34,776 nucleotides of DNA. Source: Phoronis australis. Its lineage: Eukaryota > Phoronida > Phoronidae. The notes beneath the pieces are model-generated. The model worked only from the letters and a program-made list of their open reading frames with translations, was not told the origin of the DNA and did no database searches. How positions within the stretch are numbered: position 1 is the first letter of the stretch; each line of letters begins with the position of its first letter. The stretch lies in assembly GCA_002633005.1 (NCBI GenBank), contig NMRA01000223.1, positions 406,200-440,975 of the forward strand, given 5' to 3'. The translations under genes were made by a program, and so were the position numbers. Below, piece after piece: positions 11,101 to 20,530 of this stretch.

Positions 11101-12732
11101 TACTGCGTAAACTTAATTAGAATTTGGACAGTGAAAACTTTATTCTGTTTAAACTGCATGTTTAGCTACTGTTGGAATGCACAGTAATCTTAGTGGATTT
11201 TGATATCTTGGTGATATATATACTAATTTTCATATTCATCCTTAGAGTGGTTTGGTAGATAGAGGAGCGGACATCAAAAACAAGACTAGAAAACAGCAAA
11301 AAAGACCACTAGATGGCGCAAAATATGTTGAATGCATCCCAAAATGGAAACATGTCATCTTTTCTTTAATAGAAAACTATTTATAGAATTTTATAAAAAT
11401 ACGACAAGAAACTTTTTAGAAACGGAGGAAAACTGAAAAAGTACAATTGCCACTAAGAGGCACAGACAGCGTTCGTCGGATCCGTCTGAAAGTCGTCGCC
11501 GCTTGTTATCAACGTCATATAAATACACGTGCCACTAGGAGGTGCCACAGTAGTCAAAATCGTCAGACAACCATCGTCGACTGTCCTTTTCACACTAAGA
11601 ATATATAATTATGTCAATTTTTACAATCATCCTTAGAGTGGTTTGGTTGATAGAGGTGCAGATACCAAAAAACACTGCAGCTTAAAATACCTCGAATCAA
11701 TCTCACAACTAATTGATGTCAATGTGCCAACTGTCATAAAAATCCGTAGAAGACCTTTTAAGATTATACAGAAGTAAGTGTAAAAACTAAAATTGCCACT
11801 AGGGGTCACACCAGTAGTCTGATCCGCCCGCAATTCGTCGTCATCTGTCGTCAGCTTCATAGGAACACGTCTGCCAAAACTCATCAAGATGCTGTGAGTT
11901 TCTGGAGATATCACCGAGGACACCCATGCCAGACAGTCTGACAGCAATGCCCACCCACATATAAAAACGCGAGTGCATAAAATTATAACAATATATCTCT
12001 CACTTAACTTTAGGACATAAACAACCATACTGTTAAGAAATCAACTTTCGACTGATAACCGCTATTAAAACTTGTTTCAACTTGTTTCGTACTCAGACTT
12101 GGAATGCATTTAGGATCTGGGAAGAGTCAGACAATTGTCAGTGCTTAAAAAATTGAGACCGTGATAGGCGGATAAAACGTCATGTCACGACGAGCTAGAC
12201 ATGGTCTCCAGGCGGGGTGAAATGTCAGGTCTTTCTAAGCCCAGTCATTCCTCGACAGAATTTAGATGTATTGCAGGTTTAACCATTGGTGGAGCCTCAC
12301 TTTTACGGCAGTTGGCGTTTGTAAAGCAGCAAGACCGAATTTGCAAAATAATGTCATTTGCTAAAACAATGAGTGTGATGTACAAAATAATGGCTCTGTG
12401 TACATGTTATGTACGAGCAGCAAGTAACCTACTAAACAACATTTCAAGAGAAAGCAGTCATTCATGGACACTGTCGATCTCTCCAGAATGGGGCCCAGAT
12501 GTCGTCGGTGTACTAGCCTGTAGCTAATGTTTTCTCTTGTTTTACTTAAACCGACTATAAATAGATTGACTAGATTTAACTTGGTTCCCAGCAGGACTTT
12601 TTCTGCCAAGAGACCCGATGTTATCATACCTGTGTGTTGGGGTCTTTACTTCTCATTGCACATAAGAACGCAACGCCCATGAAATAATCATCCCAATCAA
12701 GGTAATCTGTCCTCTTTGAGTTAATGTCACCG
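2056..12732 (-). CDS. DCTD: Deoxycytidylate (dCMP) deaminase gene, five exons seen
   Basis: This enzyme deaminates dCMP to dUMP, the substrate of thymidylate synthase. It is a zinc-dependent cytosolic hexamer of the cytidine deaminase fold, regulated by dCTP and dTTP. Five coding exons join on the minus strand: 12732-12630, 10776-10641, 6952-6828, 2908-2820 and 2107-2056. Every junction has GT and AG and the phases agree (0, 1, 0, 2 in order). The exons total 505 nt, about 167 residues, against about 178 in vertebrate DCTD; only a short N-terminal piece is missing. The missing exon must end with two bases of a split codon. One phase-compatible candidate, ATG at 14042-14040 with donor GTGAGT at 14010, is not supported by conservation. 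The frame is intact across all five exons, so the gene looks functional. Introns hold large transposon insertions. Confidence 0.93.
2253..2297 (-). other. Tight long hairpin in a DCTD intron
   Basis: GAGAAAACA (2253-2261) pairs with TGTTTTCTC (2289-2297). Pairing continues inwards with only two mismatches (at 2262/2288 and 2270/2280) to a loop of 3-5 nt around 2275: about 21 positions of stem. It lies in the intron between the last two DCTD exons. The loop is too small for a normal pre-miRNA. Function unknown. Confidence 0.5.
2820..2908 (-). CDS. DCTD: DCTD exon after the zinc site
   Basis: The acceptor is TTGTAG before 2908 and the donor GTAGGT at 2819. It encodes [14 protein letters not shown], then [15 protein letters not shown], plus two bases of an Arg codon, and is the same length as its vertebrate counterpart. 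Vertebrate DCTD has SDKYHD where this reads SDNCTD, so the usual Tyr-His pair is replaced. The exon is not in any long ATG-initiated frame and was found by family match. Confidence 0.9.
3400..3403. other. Assembly gap of four N
   Basis: Four N bases just before a run of G in the outer left arm of the fold-back element. The matching right-arm stretch reads ACCCCCTCTAAATCATGGTA, so some bases are probably missing here. Confidence 0.95.
3472..4510 (+). repeat. Diverged tandem units with paired octamer motifs (left arm)
   Basis: About seven units start near 3472, 3632, 3790, 3948, 4102, 4246 and 4376, each with AATTCTA(T/C)TT then TTCCTTACCA-like text. The better copies end in inverted octamers ATTTGCAT and ATGCAAAT spaced by 5 bp (3593-3613, 3752-3772, 3907-3927), followed by TAAGG. 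Later units are more decayed. Confidence 0.8.
6030..6700 (-). repeat. Right arm of the fold-back element
   Basis: Inverted, shorter version of the left-arm units. The octamer pair ATTTGCAT...ATGCAAAT recurs at 6473-6493, with CTTAATTTGCAT near 6280, 6470 and 6609. AAAATAATCTACATGTA near 6075 matches the complement of left-arm text near 4290, which places the inner limit near 6030. Confidence 0.7.
6828..6952 (-). CDS. DCTD: DCTD catalytic exon (HAE and PCNEC)
   Basis: The acceptor is TTTTCAG before 6952; two bases complete the valine codon split from the previous exon. The exon reads (V)[25 protein letters not shown] and ends LIIQSGIK, with donor GTAAAA at 6827. His and Glu of HAE and both Cys of PCNEC, the zinc ligands and proton shuttle, are all present. 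This is the strongest identification in the window. Confidence 0.97.
6996..8258. other. DCTD intron, no recognisable element
   Basis: AT-rich intronic DNA. TTAAGGTGGATTAAC near 7356 resembles the termini of the TTAA element at 25020-26957 but I see no partner end. Open frames here are short and without domains. Confidence 0.4.
9352..9612 (+). pseudogene. Acidic N-terminal gene fragment in the TTAA element
   Basis: ATG then [17 protein letters not shown], followed by an aromatic/acidic stretch [20 protein letters not shown]. The general style (acidic start, then YxFExEYT) resembles the leader of P2X7 C-terminal-domain-like genes often found with transposons in aquatic animals, but the diagnostic Cys-rich region is absent, so this is only a suggestion. 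From about residue 60 the frame runs into the antisense of the THAP fragment and stops at 9612: probable deletion junction near 9540. Confidence 0.35.
9540..9743 (-). pseudogene. THAP zinc-finger domain fragment
   Basis: The minus frame from ATG at 9743 has the C2CH signature C4-x4-C9-x49-C59-x2-H62 (LRCIFPPC ... SVCGWHF). It also has the conserved THAP residues: Pro in VQLP (residue 26), Trp in RKWL (residue 35) and Phe after the His. THAP domains bind DNA and occur in P-element-type and some other transposases as well as host factors. No transposase catalytic region follows; the frame continues only as the complement of the neighbouring plus-strand gene. I read it as the N-terminus of the element's lost transposase or accessory gene. 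Confidence 0.7.
9893..10640. other. DCTD intron, nothing recognised
   Basis: AT-rich intronic sequence between the TTAA element and the GYNG exon. Open frames on both strands are short and overlapping, with no domain. Confidence 0.4.
10641..10776 (-). CDS. DCTD: DCTD exon with the GYNG motif
   Basis: The acceptor is ...CCCAACAG before 10776 and the donor GTATGT at 10640. The exon reads [19 protein letters not shown], then [12 protein letters not shown], and ends ETKYPH plus one base of a valine codon. GYNG-x-P is the signature of DCTD outside the zinc motifs and is associated with substrate and allosteric contacts in the family. Length and ends match vertebrate DCTD without gaps. Confidence 0.95.
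11190..11990 (+). repeat. Array of a dispersed repeat with CTCF-like motifs
   Basis: Copies begin with CATCCTTAGAGTGGTTTGGT (near 11238 and 11628) followed by a (T/G)GATAGAGG...(G/C)AGATACC-like block. They contain CCACTAGATGGCGC (11306-11319), CCACTAGGAGGTGCC (near 11532) and CCACTAGGGGTCAC (near 11793). The family recurs in inverted orientation at 30200-31060, where the complement CAACCAAACCTCGCTAAGGA is present, and as a single copy near 20330. It lies in the DCTD intron between exons 10776 and 12630. Confidence 0.7.
12630..12732 (-). CDS. DCTD: DCTD exon with the N-terminal DYLDW segment
   Basis: The acceptor ...CCTGCAG precedes 12732 and the donor is GTATGA at 12629. The exon begins with the last base of a split codon, then reads [18 protein letters not shown] and ends SKDPNTQ. 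This matches the conserved DCTD N-terminus (DYLEWPEYFMAVAFL then SKDPNSQ in vertebrates). The upstream frame meets a stop with no ATG, so the start codon lies in a separate upstream exon. Confidence 0.92.
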
Positions 12733-12739
12733 CTGCAGG

Positions 12740-14200
12740 TAAAAAGCTTGTGTTACTTTCTGTTATTATGAGACTGACAAAATCATACATAAATGGAAGG
12801 CAACTTTGCAAGATATTTACTTAACTTAAGTTCACACGAATGTAGAACAATACGGAAAATACCGGAATATTCAAATTTGAGAACAAATATTAGACCCTGA
12901 CCAAAGGCGTAAAAATATCGTTAATTTAGGACATATTAGTGAAACAGGGATCACAAGTTCCTCACTGAAAGCTAAGATTGGCACATGAAGTGTGTGGCCT
13001 CTGCTGGGAATTTCATTAAAAAATATCGAAGTTTTGATGCAATGATTCCCATCTTTGGACTAATTATAATAGGGCCGTCCCCGATTACACGGCAATAGAA
13101 CTATCCTTTGTCCCGGAGATAAGAAAGTGCCTGACTTCGTGTTGGAAATCCAGCATTGTTTTGTGTCTCTCCTTGCTGTCGGAGAGGCAAAAAATGTCAG
13201 CACAAGCATCCATGGGTATTTGTCCAGTTTATAAAACTTTCTCAAGTCGGAGTTGCAGCCCAACAGCACAGCAGTAATACTACACTGGCATTGGAAGGAC
13301 GAATAGAGTAATGCAATCGAGAAAAAATTAAGAATACAGCAAACATGTGAAAATCATAGACATGACATGATATTAAAATGTCTATGGTGAAAATCCACTG
13401 GCATGAAAATGAGGCAGCACAAAGTCATATGGCATTGTGAGTTAATACAGAGAAATTCGAGTGTTGCTGTGTAATCAGGGACAGTCCTATTCTTCACTTG
13501 TTTAAAACATCACGTGGGTGGCAAGTCAGATTCTGTATCGCCACAAAATAGACGCTAAGACAATTTTAGTCTATTATTACCACGGTGTGTACAGCGAAGA
13601 TGTCATAAAATAACATGTGGTCAAGTTTTCACAACTTCTAAGAAGTTAATCAGCCTTGGAAAAACGCGAAAATTACAATTTTGGCAATTAGTTTTGTGTG
13701 AAACGAGCTAAGAATTTAAATAGGGACGATATGAAAAACAGCAGCTGCATAGAAAAATTGAAAATGTTTGGATCACAAACTAGTAATTCCAAAAACAGCT
13801 TAGAATTGTTCCATCAAAATCTGCAATGGAGAGAAGATAGTTGAAATAAAACTTTATGGGTCGTTGTCTTCTGTAGGGAGTTCAAAATATGGGTGGTCCT
13901 TCTTGAAACAAGTAATATATTATAGGTGGTTGGTGTTTTTTGTCCTGTAAATGTTGACAGATGAGTATTTTCAGTCAAACACCGACCTCAATACCCTCTG
14001 AAAAACTCACCAAAAATTCACTTTGCTGATACCCAAAAACATCTAAAAACAACAAAACAAGCCCATTTTGCTAGTGTGCAGTGCGCAATATACCCTATGC
14101 TGTTGCTCAAGTCATGGGAGATAGATTACTGGCACAAGTTGTACAGTTACATTAGAATGAAAATTACTGCAACACTAAGCTGGAGTTAATCTGATGATTT
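12740..14200. other. Region upstream of the first seen DCTD exon
   Basis: It probably holds the first DCTD intron and perhaps its promoter. The only phase-compatible ATG-plus-donor I found is 14042-14011 (MFLGISKVNF plus two bases, donor GTGAGT); it also follows a TTTTTAG acceptor-like string and is not supported by homology. The frame at 13060-13269 has no domain. Confidence 0.25.
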
Positions 14201-14397
14201 TTAAGGGCTATTCCAGCAAAATCCGTATCCGACGGGGGGACGGCAGTAATCTATTTTGCCCAGGTACGCTATGTTGCAGAGTAAAACAATATGGTGATTG
14301 CGAATGATATGATTTACTAACTAAGTACAAGAACTGAAGAAGACTGCTAGATAGGCATGGAAAAACGCCACCGGCGTGTACAATGAATAGCCCTTAA
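14201..14397. mobile_element. Short TTAA-flanked MITE
   Basis: TTAAGGGCTATT (14201-14212) and its exact complement AATAGCCCTTAA (14386-14397) bound a 197-bp segment, so TTAA is probably the target site. Its inner part (14248-14365) is a diverged direct copy of 14769-14888, both starting TAATCTATTTTGCCC and ending CATGGAAAAA(C/T)G. Confidence 0.65.
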
Positions 14398-14888
14398 CGA
14401 TGGAACCAACGCAAATGACTTAAGAGCTGCTAGAAGAGCCTAGAGTGAGCAAAGAAAAGATTATAAACAAACAAAAAGCCTGAAAGGCATACCAGGTAAA
14501 GTATAATAAGAAAAAAACAAACAAGCAAACACGATGAAGGGAGGGAAAATGCAGAGGAAAACGTCTTGTGCTAGACCAAGCTGTACTGAGGATATATGAG
14601 TGACCAATCAGGTATCAAGTACAGAAAAGTATGAATACAAAAATAGACCCCTGAGACTATAATTAGAGATCAGTAATGCAAAATAACCCCTACGAGTTGA
14701 TATAAAAGAAAAAGTGACCAATATAAAAACAGTGACGATAAGTACAATAAGAAGTTAAATTTAATCATCTTAATCTATTTTGCCCGAGCAAGGCCACGAG
14801 CTTTGTCGCCTAGTTAAACAAGACGAGTATTGCGAATAATGTCATTTATTATGAAGTTCGTAGAAGAACTGAAGACGGCCATGGAAAA
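14248..14888. repeat. Diverged direct repeat, about 120 bp, period about 521
   Basis: 14248-14365 and 14769-14888 share TCTATTTTGCCC, GCGAAT(G/A)AT, AGAACTGAAGA and CATGGAAAAA. They sit just past the 3' (low-coordinate) side of the YR retroelement. YR elements carry repeated termini, so this could be the retroelement's split 3' repeat; a shared MITE is the alternative. Confidence 0.5.
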
Positions 14889-15339
14889 ATGTATGGGAAT
14901 ATTGACAAAGTCCATCCGAGGAAGCGTAACACAAGCAATAACAAATGAGGCTATGTACAAAAACATCTACTATCATGATTAAGACTAGAAAATGAAAATT
15001 AACAATGGAACCTGAAATAAAAACTACCTACTGTAGTACTACTGACAAGATTTTGCAAAGGCTCCAACAACGGACCTTTAAGGCGCAGGTTGCAATGACA
15101 GACCTGTGCAGGGGAGGAGGTAGGCTACAACAACACACTTGACCTGGGAGGACTGGGGGAAACAGAGGATGAACTGAAACTACAGACCCATCGTAGTGGA
15201 AGGAGGCTGAAAAGGAAAGGGTGAAAAATGGGGAGTTGAGAAAAGACTCACCGAGAGTTTAGGGATGCCTGCTTAAGGGGAAAAACATAATGTGCATGTA
15301 GTTTTAGTGCCTCAAATTTCCAGTTTCCCATGCCATAGA

Positions 15340-15717
15340 TTAACATGAAGTTGAAGCAAAAAAGGATAAGCCGTGATCCATTGAGGTGTTGGAACAGGAA
15401 CCTGGAGCGTGCCTACAGGTAGAAAAGTACCATGTTAGTGGGGCAACGGAGAGATTGGACCGTAGGAATAGCAAGTGAGACTGGTCCAGATCTGTGCTTG
15501 AAAGTACAGATGGTGATGACCACCGAGTCGCCACAGGATGGGAAGACGACGTCGCTGACCTGGATGACATAGGAAGGGAGAGCTGTGAGGAGGTGACTGT
15601 GAAGTCGCCTAATCTGAGTAAGGCGTGCAAAGCTAGAAGGAACATGACAAGTTCGAGAACGAAGTTGGTAGAAGAACTGAGTGCAGAAGAAGAGGCGTCG
15701 AAAAGATTGTGAAGCAA
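15340..15717 (-). pseudogene. Tyrosine recombinase remnant
   Basis: The frame contains a helical stretch then LALHALLRLGDFTVTSSQL, fitting the first conserved box of YR recombinases in Ngaro-like elements, where the Arg of LLRLGD would be the first catalytic Arg. I could not place the later H-x-x-R and Tyr boxes with confidence; the frame runs out at 15340 and continues in other frames. Assignment rests on position and this one motif. Confidence 0.5.
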
Positions 15718-15999
15718 AACCTAAGTAATGGGCATGCGTTTGTCAGCAGATGAGAGAAGGTTGTAAGCACTTTTGAGGAGTTTTTTGATGAAAAGGGAGG
15801 AGATAGGGTCAGGAAGGTTGTCCAATTTGAGACAGAACAGTATAGACGAGGCACTGAGGCCAAATTCGAAAAGGTGGATATTTGGCTAAGGTAGTTGTGT
15901 TAATGGGCAAGGTAAGAGGGGAGATATTAGATGAGAGGTGGAACTGTGGAAAGTCTGTGGATATATTGGGTAGGACTGCAGGGAAGCCCAGTAGTCTGG

Positions 16000-16183
16000 T
16001 CACACTTGCAAGAGGTGTGGAAGGATCGGCGTTGGATGAAGGCTGAGCCAAGAACCTTGGGAAAGGGCAATCTGAAAGCTGAAACGAGAAAGTGCGTCTG
16101 CAATAACGTTAATGAAACCATTAGTATGTTTAGCACGAAAAAATGGGGGGCGGGGTGGCGGAAAGAGGTGTTGCTGATAACAG
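16000..16183 (-). pseudogene. RNase H tail of the YR retroelement
   Basis: The frame reads FFRAKHTNGFINVIADALSRF, matching the end of retroelement RNase H domains (RAKH...G..N..AD.LSR). It is in a different place from the start of RNase H because about 0.75 kb intervenes. Confidence 0.7.
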
Positions 16184-16956
16184 GGCTTGGAATGACCCAT
16201 GACAAAAAAGAGGAAATTTTTACGGCACTAAATACACATTTCAATGTGAACCATACCTCAACAGATAGAAAGTTACTGTGTCGTGTTGGCAAAACGCACT
16301 CATCTTAAGCAGTACCTGATATCTATTTCAGCAACAACAATGAAGGCAATTAGAAAATATTTTTTAAAATTAAAATAATAACGATAATGATGAAAAATTT
16401 GCAGTCTGAGTGGCAGGAGCTTATTCTTGATTTGCTGCACTGAAGGAGACCTATAAAATTATTTTCAATTCTTATAATTACGATACAAAATTACAAAAAA
16501 AAATTAAAATCGATTCATAGATTATCTAGAAAGCCTGAAATACATACACATTTAATTCCAACAAAAAACTTAATTCCACTATTTATGGCCGCGATTAATA
16601 CCAAATTCAGACGCCATGGATGAACCACGCTATCCCAGGCACAGGCGCTTGAATTTATCTGTTCCTCGATTGCCTCTGACGTCACTCCCTACTAAGAAAT
16701 CATGTTCCTTGTATATGGTTACGAGTCATCGGCAAATTCGAGCTTCTGTGATCCGCAATTACAATTTTCGTTCCTCCGAAACATAAAAATAGAGCAGTTT
16801 CTGCTTTTCGAGCCGTCGACAACGCCGCGGTGAGAAACCACTTTGCCGCTATAATTTTAAGGCAAATCCGATTTTGTTTCCGCGGAAGTATAACGAAAAT
16901 ACGCTGAAGGACTAAAAAAAAGCGGAAATCCGCGTTTCTGTGGAAAATTCCAAGCC
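16184..16956. mobile_element. Probable insertion splitting the RNase H domain
   Basis: RNase H homology stops near 16950 (…VVDIITR) and resumes near 16183 (…CYQQHLF). The edges carry an exact inverted repeat, GGCTTGGAAT (16184-16193) and ATTCCAAGCC (16947-16956). The roughly 0.75 kb between has no coding similarity and includes a palindromic CRE, TGACGTCA, at 16678-16685. No target duplication is evident; the inserted family is unknown. Confidence 0.45.
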
Positions 16957-17262
16957 TTGTGATAATGTCAACGACGGCACAGTTGTCACAGGAATAGAAT
17001 CTTGTGGTTGGCGTGTTTTGAAGTCCACAGTTCCAGAGCGATGGTGATGTGATGCGATGGTGCTAGAGGTGGTCTGGCCAAAGGGAGGCAAACCATGAAG
17101 TCCCCAGCATTGCCACGAATCCCCCATCGGTGCCAGATGTCCATACACTGTTTTACCGTTAAAATTTTGGAAGAAAATTGACAAAGCACCGAGGTCTGCC
17201 CTGTCTTTCTTATTGAGAGTTACGAAGTGGTCTGGTCTAGATATACCAATGGTGAGATTCAT
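16950..17262 (-). pseudogene. RT connection and RNase H start of the YR retroelement
   Basis: MNLTIGISRPDHFVTLNKKD then RADLGALSIFFQNFNGKTVY is the linker typical of DIRS/Ngaro RT to RNase H. In another frame (around 17090-16980) IALELWTSKHANHKILFL follows, where the Glu is the second RNase H catalytic position, and then NCAVVDI. The change of frame shows at least one indel. Confidence 0.7.
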
Positions 17263-17339
17263 GAGGCGATGGAGGAAGACACGGCCAGGCAGAATGACTA
17301 AACAGGCGAAGTTGAGTAGTCCGATCAGTCATTGAGGAT

Positions 17340-17930
17340 TGTGTAAAGTGACCTTCCAGCACTTCTGGGAGTTGAGAAGGAGGCCTGTAGCCTTGACCAC
17401 CTTGTCCTGTCGGAGAGTCGACACGGATGTCATAAATGGTGACTGACGTGCTTGGTTGAACTGTCTTGTCGTGGTTGACGCGAATTCCAACAAGAGTCCC
17501 AGAGAGGCATGAACACAGCAAGGTATTTGGAGCATTTTGGAGAGGAAAGGGTACCCACGAACAAGAAGTCGTTGTGGTAATGAGATACGCCGGCGACATT
17601 GAGCTTGTGTTTCAGGATCCATTAAATTGCAGAGCTGATCTTGTCGAACATCTTGCAGCTGAAGGCACAGCCGAATGGTAAGCACCTGTCGTAGCAGAAG
17701 TTTTGGCCCAGGCCTAATAGGTGGTAGTCATTAGGGTAAACCGTCCTTGATGTCGGTCTTTGCCGTGAGGGAGTTGCGTCCAGATTTTTTAACCAATCGG
17801 ATATCGTCGGTGATAGATTGCTACTGGATGTGGGAGAATTGATGGAAAATGAGAGCGTTAACCGAAATGGAGTGATGAGACAGATATGACAAGTTATAAT
17901 TATACGGAAACTGTTATGTTGAGACTTAGA
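17340..17930 (-). pseudogene. Reverse transcriptase domain of the YR retroelement
   Basis: In order: AKTDIKDG (motif A Asp) near 17750, FCYDRCLPFGCAFSCKMF (motif B region) near 17690-17640, then WILKHKLNVAGVSH and YHNDFLFVG at about 17579-17553. The active-site box normally reads Y-x-D-D; here it is YHND (17568-17579), with the first Asp replaced by Asn. A TAA interrupts the frame just before WILKHK (near 17620). Both defects make it non-functional. Confidence 0.8.
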
Positions 17931-17948
17931 GAAGAGGGCAAGAGGTGA

Positions 17949-18521
17949 TCAAGAGGAAAACGGGAATGGAGGGGACGGGAAGGGATCAGCATAGCGATCC
18001 AGAAAAACCTCAGCCTGTATTTTCTGACAGGTAACATTAGGGGTACGGAGAGCGGACGGGTGGTTTGTGGGGGGAAGGGGGTAGCAGACCTGGGAGGTGC
18101 CAAGCCTGAAACCGAAAGATAAACCCTTTATTAGTTCCGGAGCCAAGAGCGTATCGTAATCTGAAAGGAGTGGTTTAAGTTTGTTTACTTTCACGGGTGT
18201 TGGGATGCCTGGCAGCTGCAGTTCTGCGCTGCGCTGTGGCAGCTTTGGCGCAGGATGTGCATGAACGTGCCGGGTGATTGGCGTCCCAGAGACTGCAACA
18301 GTGCTGGTATTGGCAAAGAGGAAGGTTGCAAGACCGGTTGTTGAAATTCCAGCAAATACTTGTGGGGGAAGAGTGCTGGTGACGGGTCGAGGTACAGGGG
18401 CCTCGAAAAAATGTGGAGATGGATGAAGCTTGGCGATATCACTGACGGCAGGTGGGGTGACGTTGGGCCTTATAAAACTTGGCGCCAGAGGTCCCAGTGG
18501 GTCCACTTGAAGTCGAAACAT
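17949..18521 (-). pseudogene. Pre-RT segment of the YR retroelement ORF
   Basis: A 190-codon proline-rich open frame. Near its middle VNKLKPLLSDYDTLLAPELI then KGLSFGFRLG resembles the conserved block just upstream of RT in DIRS/Ngaro polyproteins (…LxxLLxxYP…L..G…GF.LG). It overlaps the upstream ORF by 83 bp in another frame. Confidence 0.65.
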
Positions 18522-18933
18522 GATTTAAATTTCCTGAAAAGCACAATGGAAAGGCAGGGGGAGTTCCTGTTGTATGAGATGGTAACGGGGAAGCTGATGG
18601 CTGATCGCCTGAAACAAGAGAAGAAAATTCAATTAATTTTTTGTTGAAGATACGTCGCCGAGTTATGAAGTCAATATGAAAACTCAAAGGTAAAGATACA
18701 TACCGACTATTAGTAGAAGGGTTGAAACCCGAAAGTGAAGGTGGAATTGAGTCGGAGGCTTGAGCTTGAATGTACTTGTAGGCAGACTGAAATGCGATAA
18801 CGTTGTTCGGTTGAGTAGTGGGAGGCGCAGTCACATGATCAGCAGTTGAATGCTGAGCGACACGTGGAGACCGACAGGGAGATTTGCAGGGAGATTTGCA
18901 GGTAGAGGACCTGTCTGATTCATTGGATGCCAT
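18439..18933 (-). pseudogene. First ORF (gag-like position) of the YR retroelement
   Basis: A 164-codon frame starting MASNESDRSS, with a Ser/Cys/Lys repeat CKSPCKSPCRSPR near the N-terminus and no zinc knuckle. It is the first ORF after the leader repeats, the gag position. It shifts into the next frame near 18500. No domain is recognised; identity is positional. Confidence 0.5.
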
Positions 18934-19079
18934 GCTGAAAAAAAAAATACTGAGTAGACTACCTGAGGAAAACCAGAGTGGCCACCCGGAATGAAATGGG
19001 AGAAGAGGTATAAAGGGGGACGAGAAACATAGAAAACAGATAAGAATAATAAGTCCCTGAAGTGTAGAGGGTAAATGGT

Positions 19080-19700
19080 GGGCTAGAGAAGCTCAAGATT
19101 CCGAAAAAAACTCCTTGAAAACCGCCGAAACGATGGATTAGTAAAGGGAATTAAGAACCCTGCGAGCAAACAGCCGAAAAGATAAGAAATTTTGGAGGAG
19201 GCATGTAAAGGGATAGAATAATCCCATGAGCAAACAAAGAACCTCGTTGGGATAACACCGCTAAAACTAGTGGTTAAAACAGGGTATTATAGGGCCCCCT
19301 GCAGGGAAACCGCTGAAATGTGAATGTTTTGAACTAGGTACGGGAAAACATGATATAAAAAGCTGGAATTAATAACTCTTGCACGCTGAAGGGTTAAATG
19401 TTGACTACAGAATCCCGAAGCTCCTGAAACCTTTGAGTCCATGGAACCACCAAATTCATGGTTTATGAACAGGGATTAAGCGTCCCTGTGGGCGAACAGC
19501 CGAAGATAATTATGAAATTTTGGAGGGGTAACTCAGAAGATACAAATAATCCCGTGAGTCTAGGAAGAATCTTGTTGGAAAGAAACCACTGAAATATTGG
19601 TTAGAACGGGGTATCTAAGGCCCGAAAACCGCCAAAATGTGAATATTTTGAACGAGGCATAAAAATGAACTAGATATAAATATGAATTATTAAAATAAAG
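19080..19700. repeat. Two diverged direct repeats of about 325 bp at the 5' side of the YR element
   Basis: Unit pairs share GCGAGCAAACAGCCGAA / GGGCGAACAGCCGAAGA, then GAAATTTTGGAGG (near 19187 and 19516), AATAATCCC(A/G)TGAG, CCGC(T/C)(G/A)AAATGTGAAT and TTTTGAAC. Offsets are near 325. They fit the repeated termini of Ngaro/DIRS elements. Confidence 0.65.
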
Positions 19701-20280
19701 TGATCAGATGTAAGTGAGGGTGAGGTGTGTGTCAGAATAAATATTGATTAACTAATTAGTAAGAATAGATCCATTTAAGTTGCCCAAAATTTGTGCATAT
19801 GTACTTTTAAGACATGGGGTCAAGGTTGTTGACATGAACTTTAACGTAAAAATCTATTTTTATATGGTGTTTACAACTTTGGGTTCTGGGGTCAAAGCAC
19901 TCTAGACATAATAGAGAATTCGGAGAACAAATTGTTGTAACAGCCAATAATACGACTGGATATAATCATGTGGTTTTTGAAGGATAGTTGCGATAATAAC
20001 ATGAACCAACAAGATAATGAAAAAAGTGGAGTTTGCCCTTAACTCTATCGATGGTCATACTATGTAGCTTCCAATGAACAGAAAAGGGTAAAAGGAAAAT
20101 GTATTCAACTTAATTTTAAGTTCACGGGAACCATGCAGTGAGTGGAGTCACCCGTTCAAAATTATTTTATTTTCGTGTGCAAAGGAATTCAAACATAGAT
20201 CACTGAATTCATGACACACTAATCTGGCCTTGTCAATATATGAACAAGAGCAACGCGGAGCGTTTAAATGCAGCTACGGA
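19701..20280. other. Non-coding, nothing recognised
   Basis: AT-rich sequence between the YR element and the next repeats, without a meaningful open frame. TGTAAGTGAGGGTG near 19709 also occurs near 1720. Confidence 0.4.
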
Positions 20281-20284
20281 TGCA

Positions 20285-20515
20285 CCGCAAATGGTGTGCT
20301 TCTAGGGGTGTTTATTTTATCAGAATAATGACCACTAGATGGCTAGATGGCGCACAATACATCGAATCCATCCAAAAATGAGAACATATCATCGTTTCCT
20401 TATTAGAAATCAACTCACTATTTTCATAAAAATCCGTCGATAACTTCAGAGAAACAAAGGAAAACAAAAAAAAAATGAAATTGCGTTCGTCGGATCCGTC
20501 TGAAAGTTCTTGCGG
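20285..20515 (+). repeat. Single copy of the CTCF-motif dispersed repeat
   Basis: It contains CCACTAGATGGC (20332-20343) directly followed by TAGATGGCGC, an apparent 8-bp internal duplication. Further on it has GCGTTCGTCGGATCCGTCTG, also found near 11470. Confidence 0.65.
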
Positions 20516-20530
20516 TGGGTTAAAGAGTGC

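Larger units (their letters stand above)
14900..19700 (-). mobile_element. Decayed tyrosine-recombinase (DIRS/Ngaro-type) retroelement
   Basis: On minus, from high to low coordinates: a leader with two diverged direct repeats (19700-19080), a basic/proline-rich ORF (18933-18439), a pre-RT ORF (18521-17949), reverse transcriptase (about 17930-17340), RNase H (17262-16950), an interruption, the RNase H tail (about 16180-16000) and a recombinase-like C-terminal ORF (15717-15340). RT followed by RNase H and a tyrosine recombinase, instead of an integrase, is the DIRS-order layout. Reading frame changes at least five times and the RT active site is mutated, so the copy is dead. Limits are approximate. 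Confidence 0.75.

Noticed and set aside
12201-12527. 108-codon plus frame beside the DCTD exon
   Set aside because: Antisense to the intron, with no domain and no conservation evidence.
16580-16612. MASEFG start followed by GTATTA as the missing DCTD first exon
   Set aside because: It ends in the wrong phase for the exon at 12732 and lies in the segment inserted into a retroelement.
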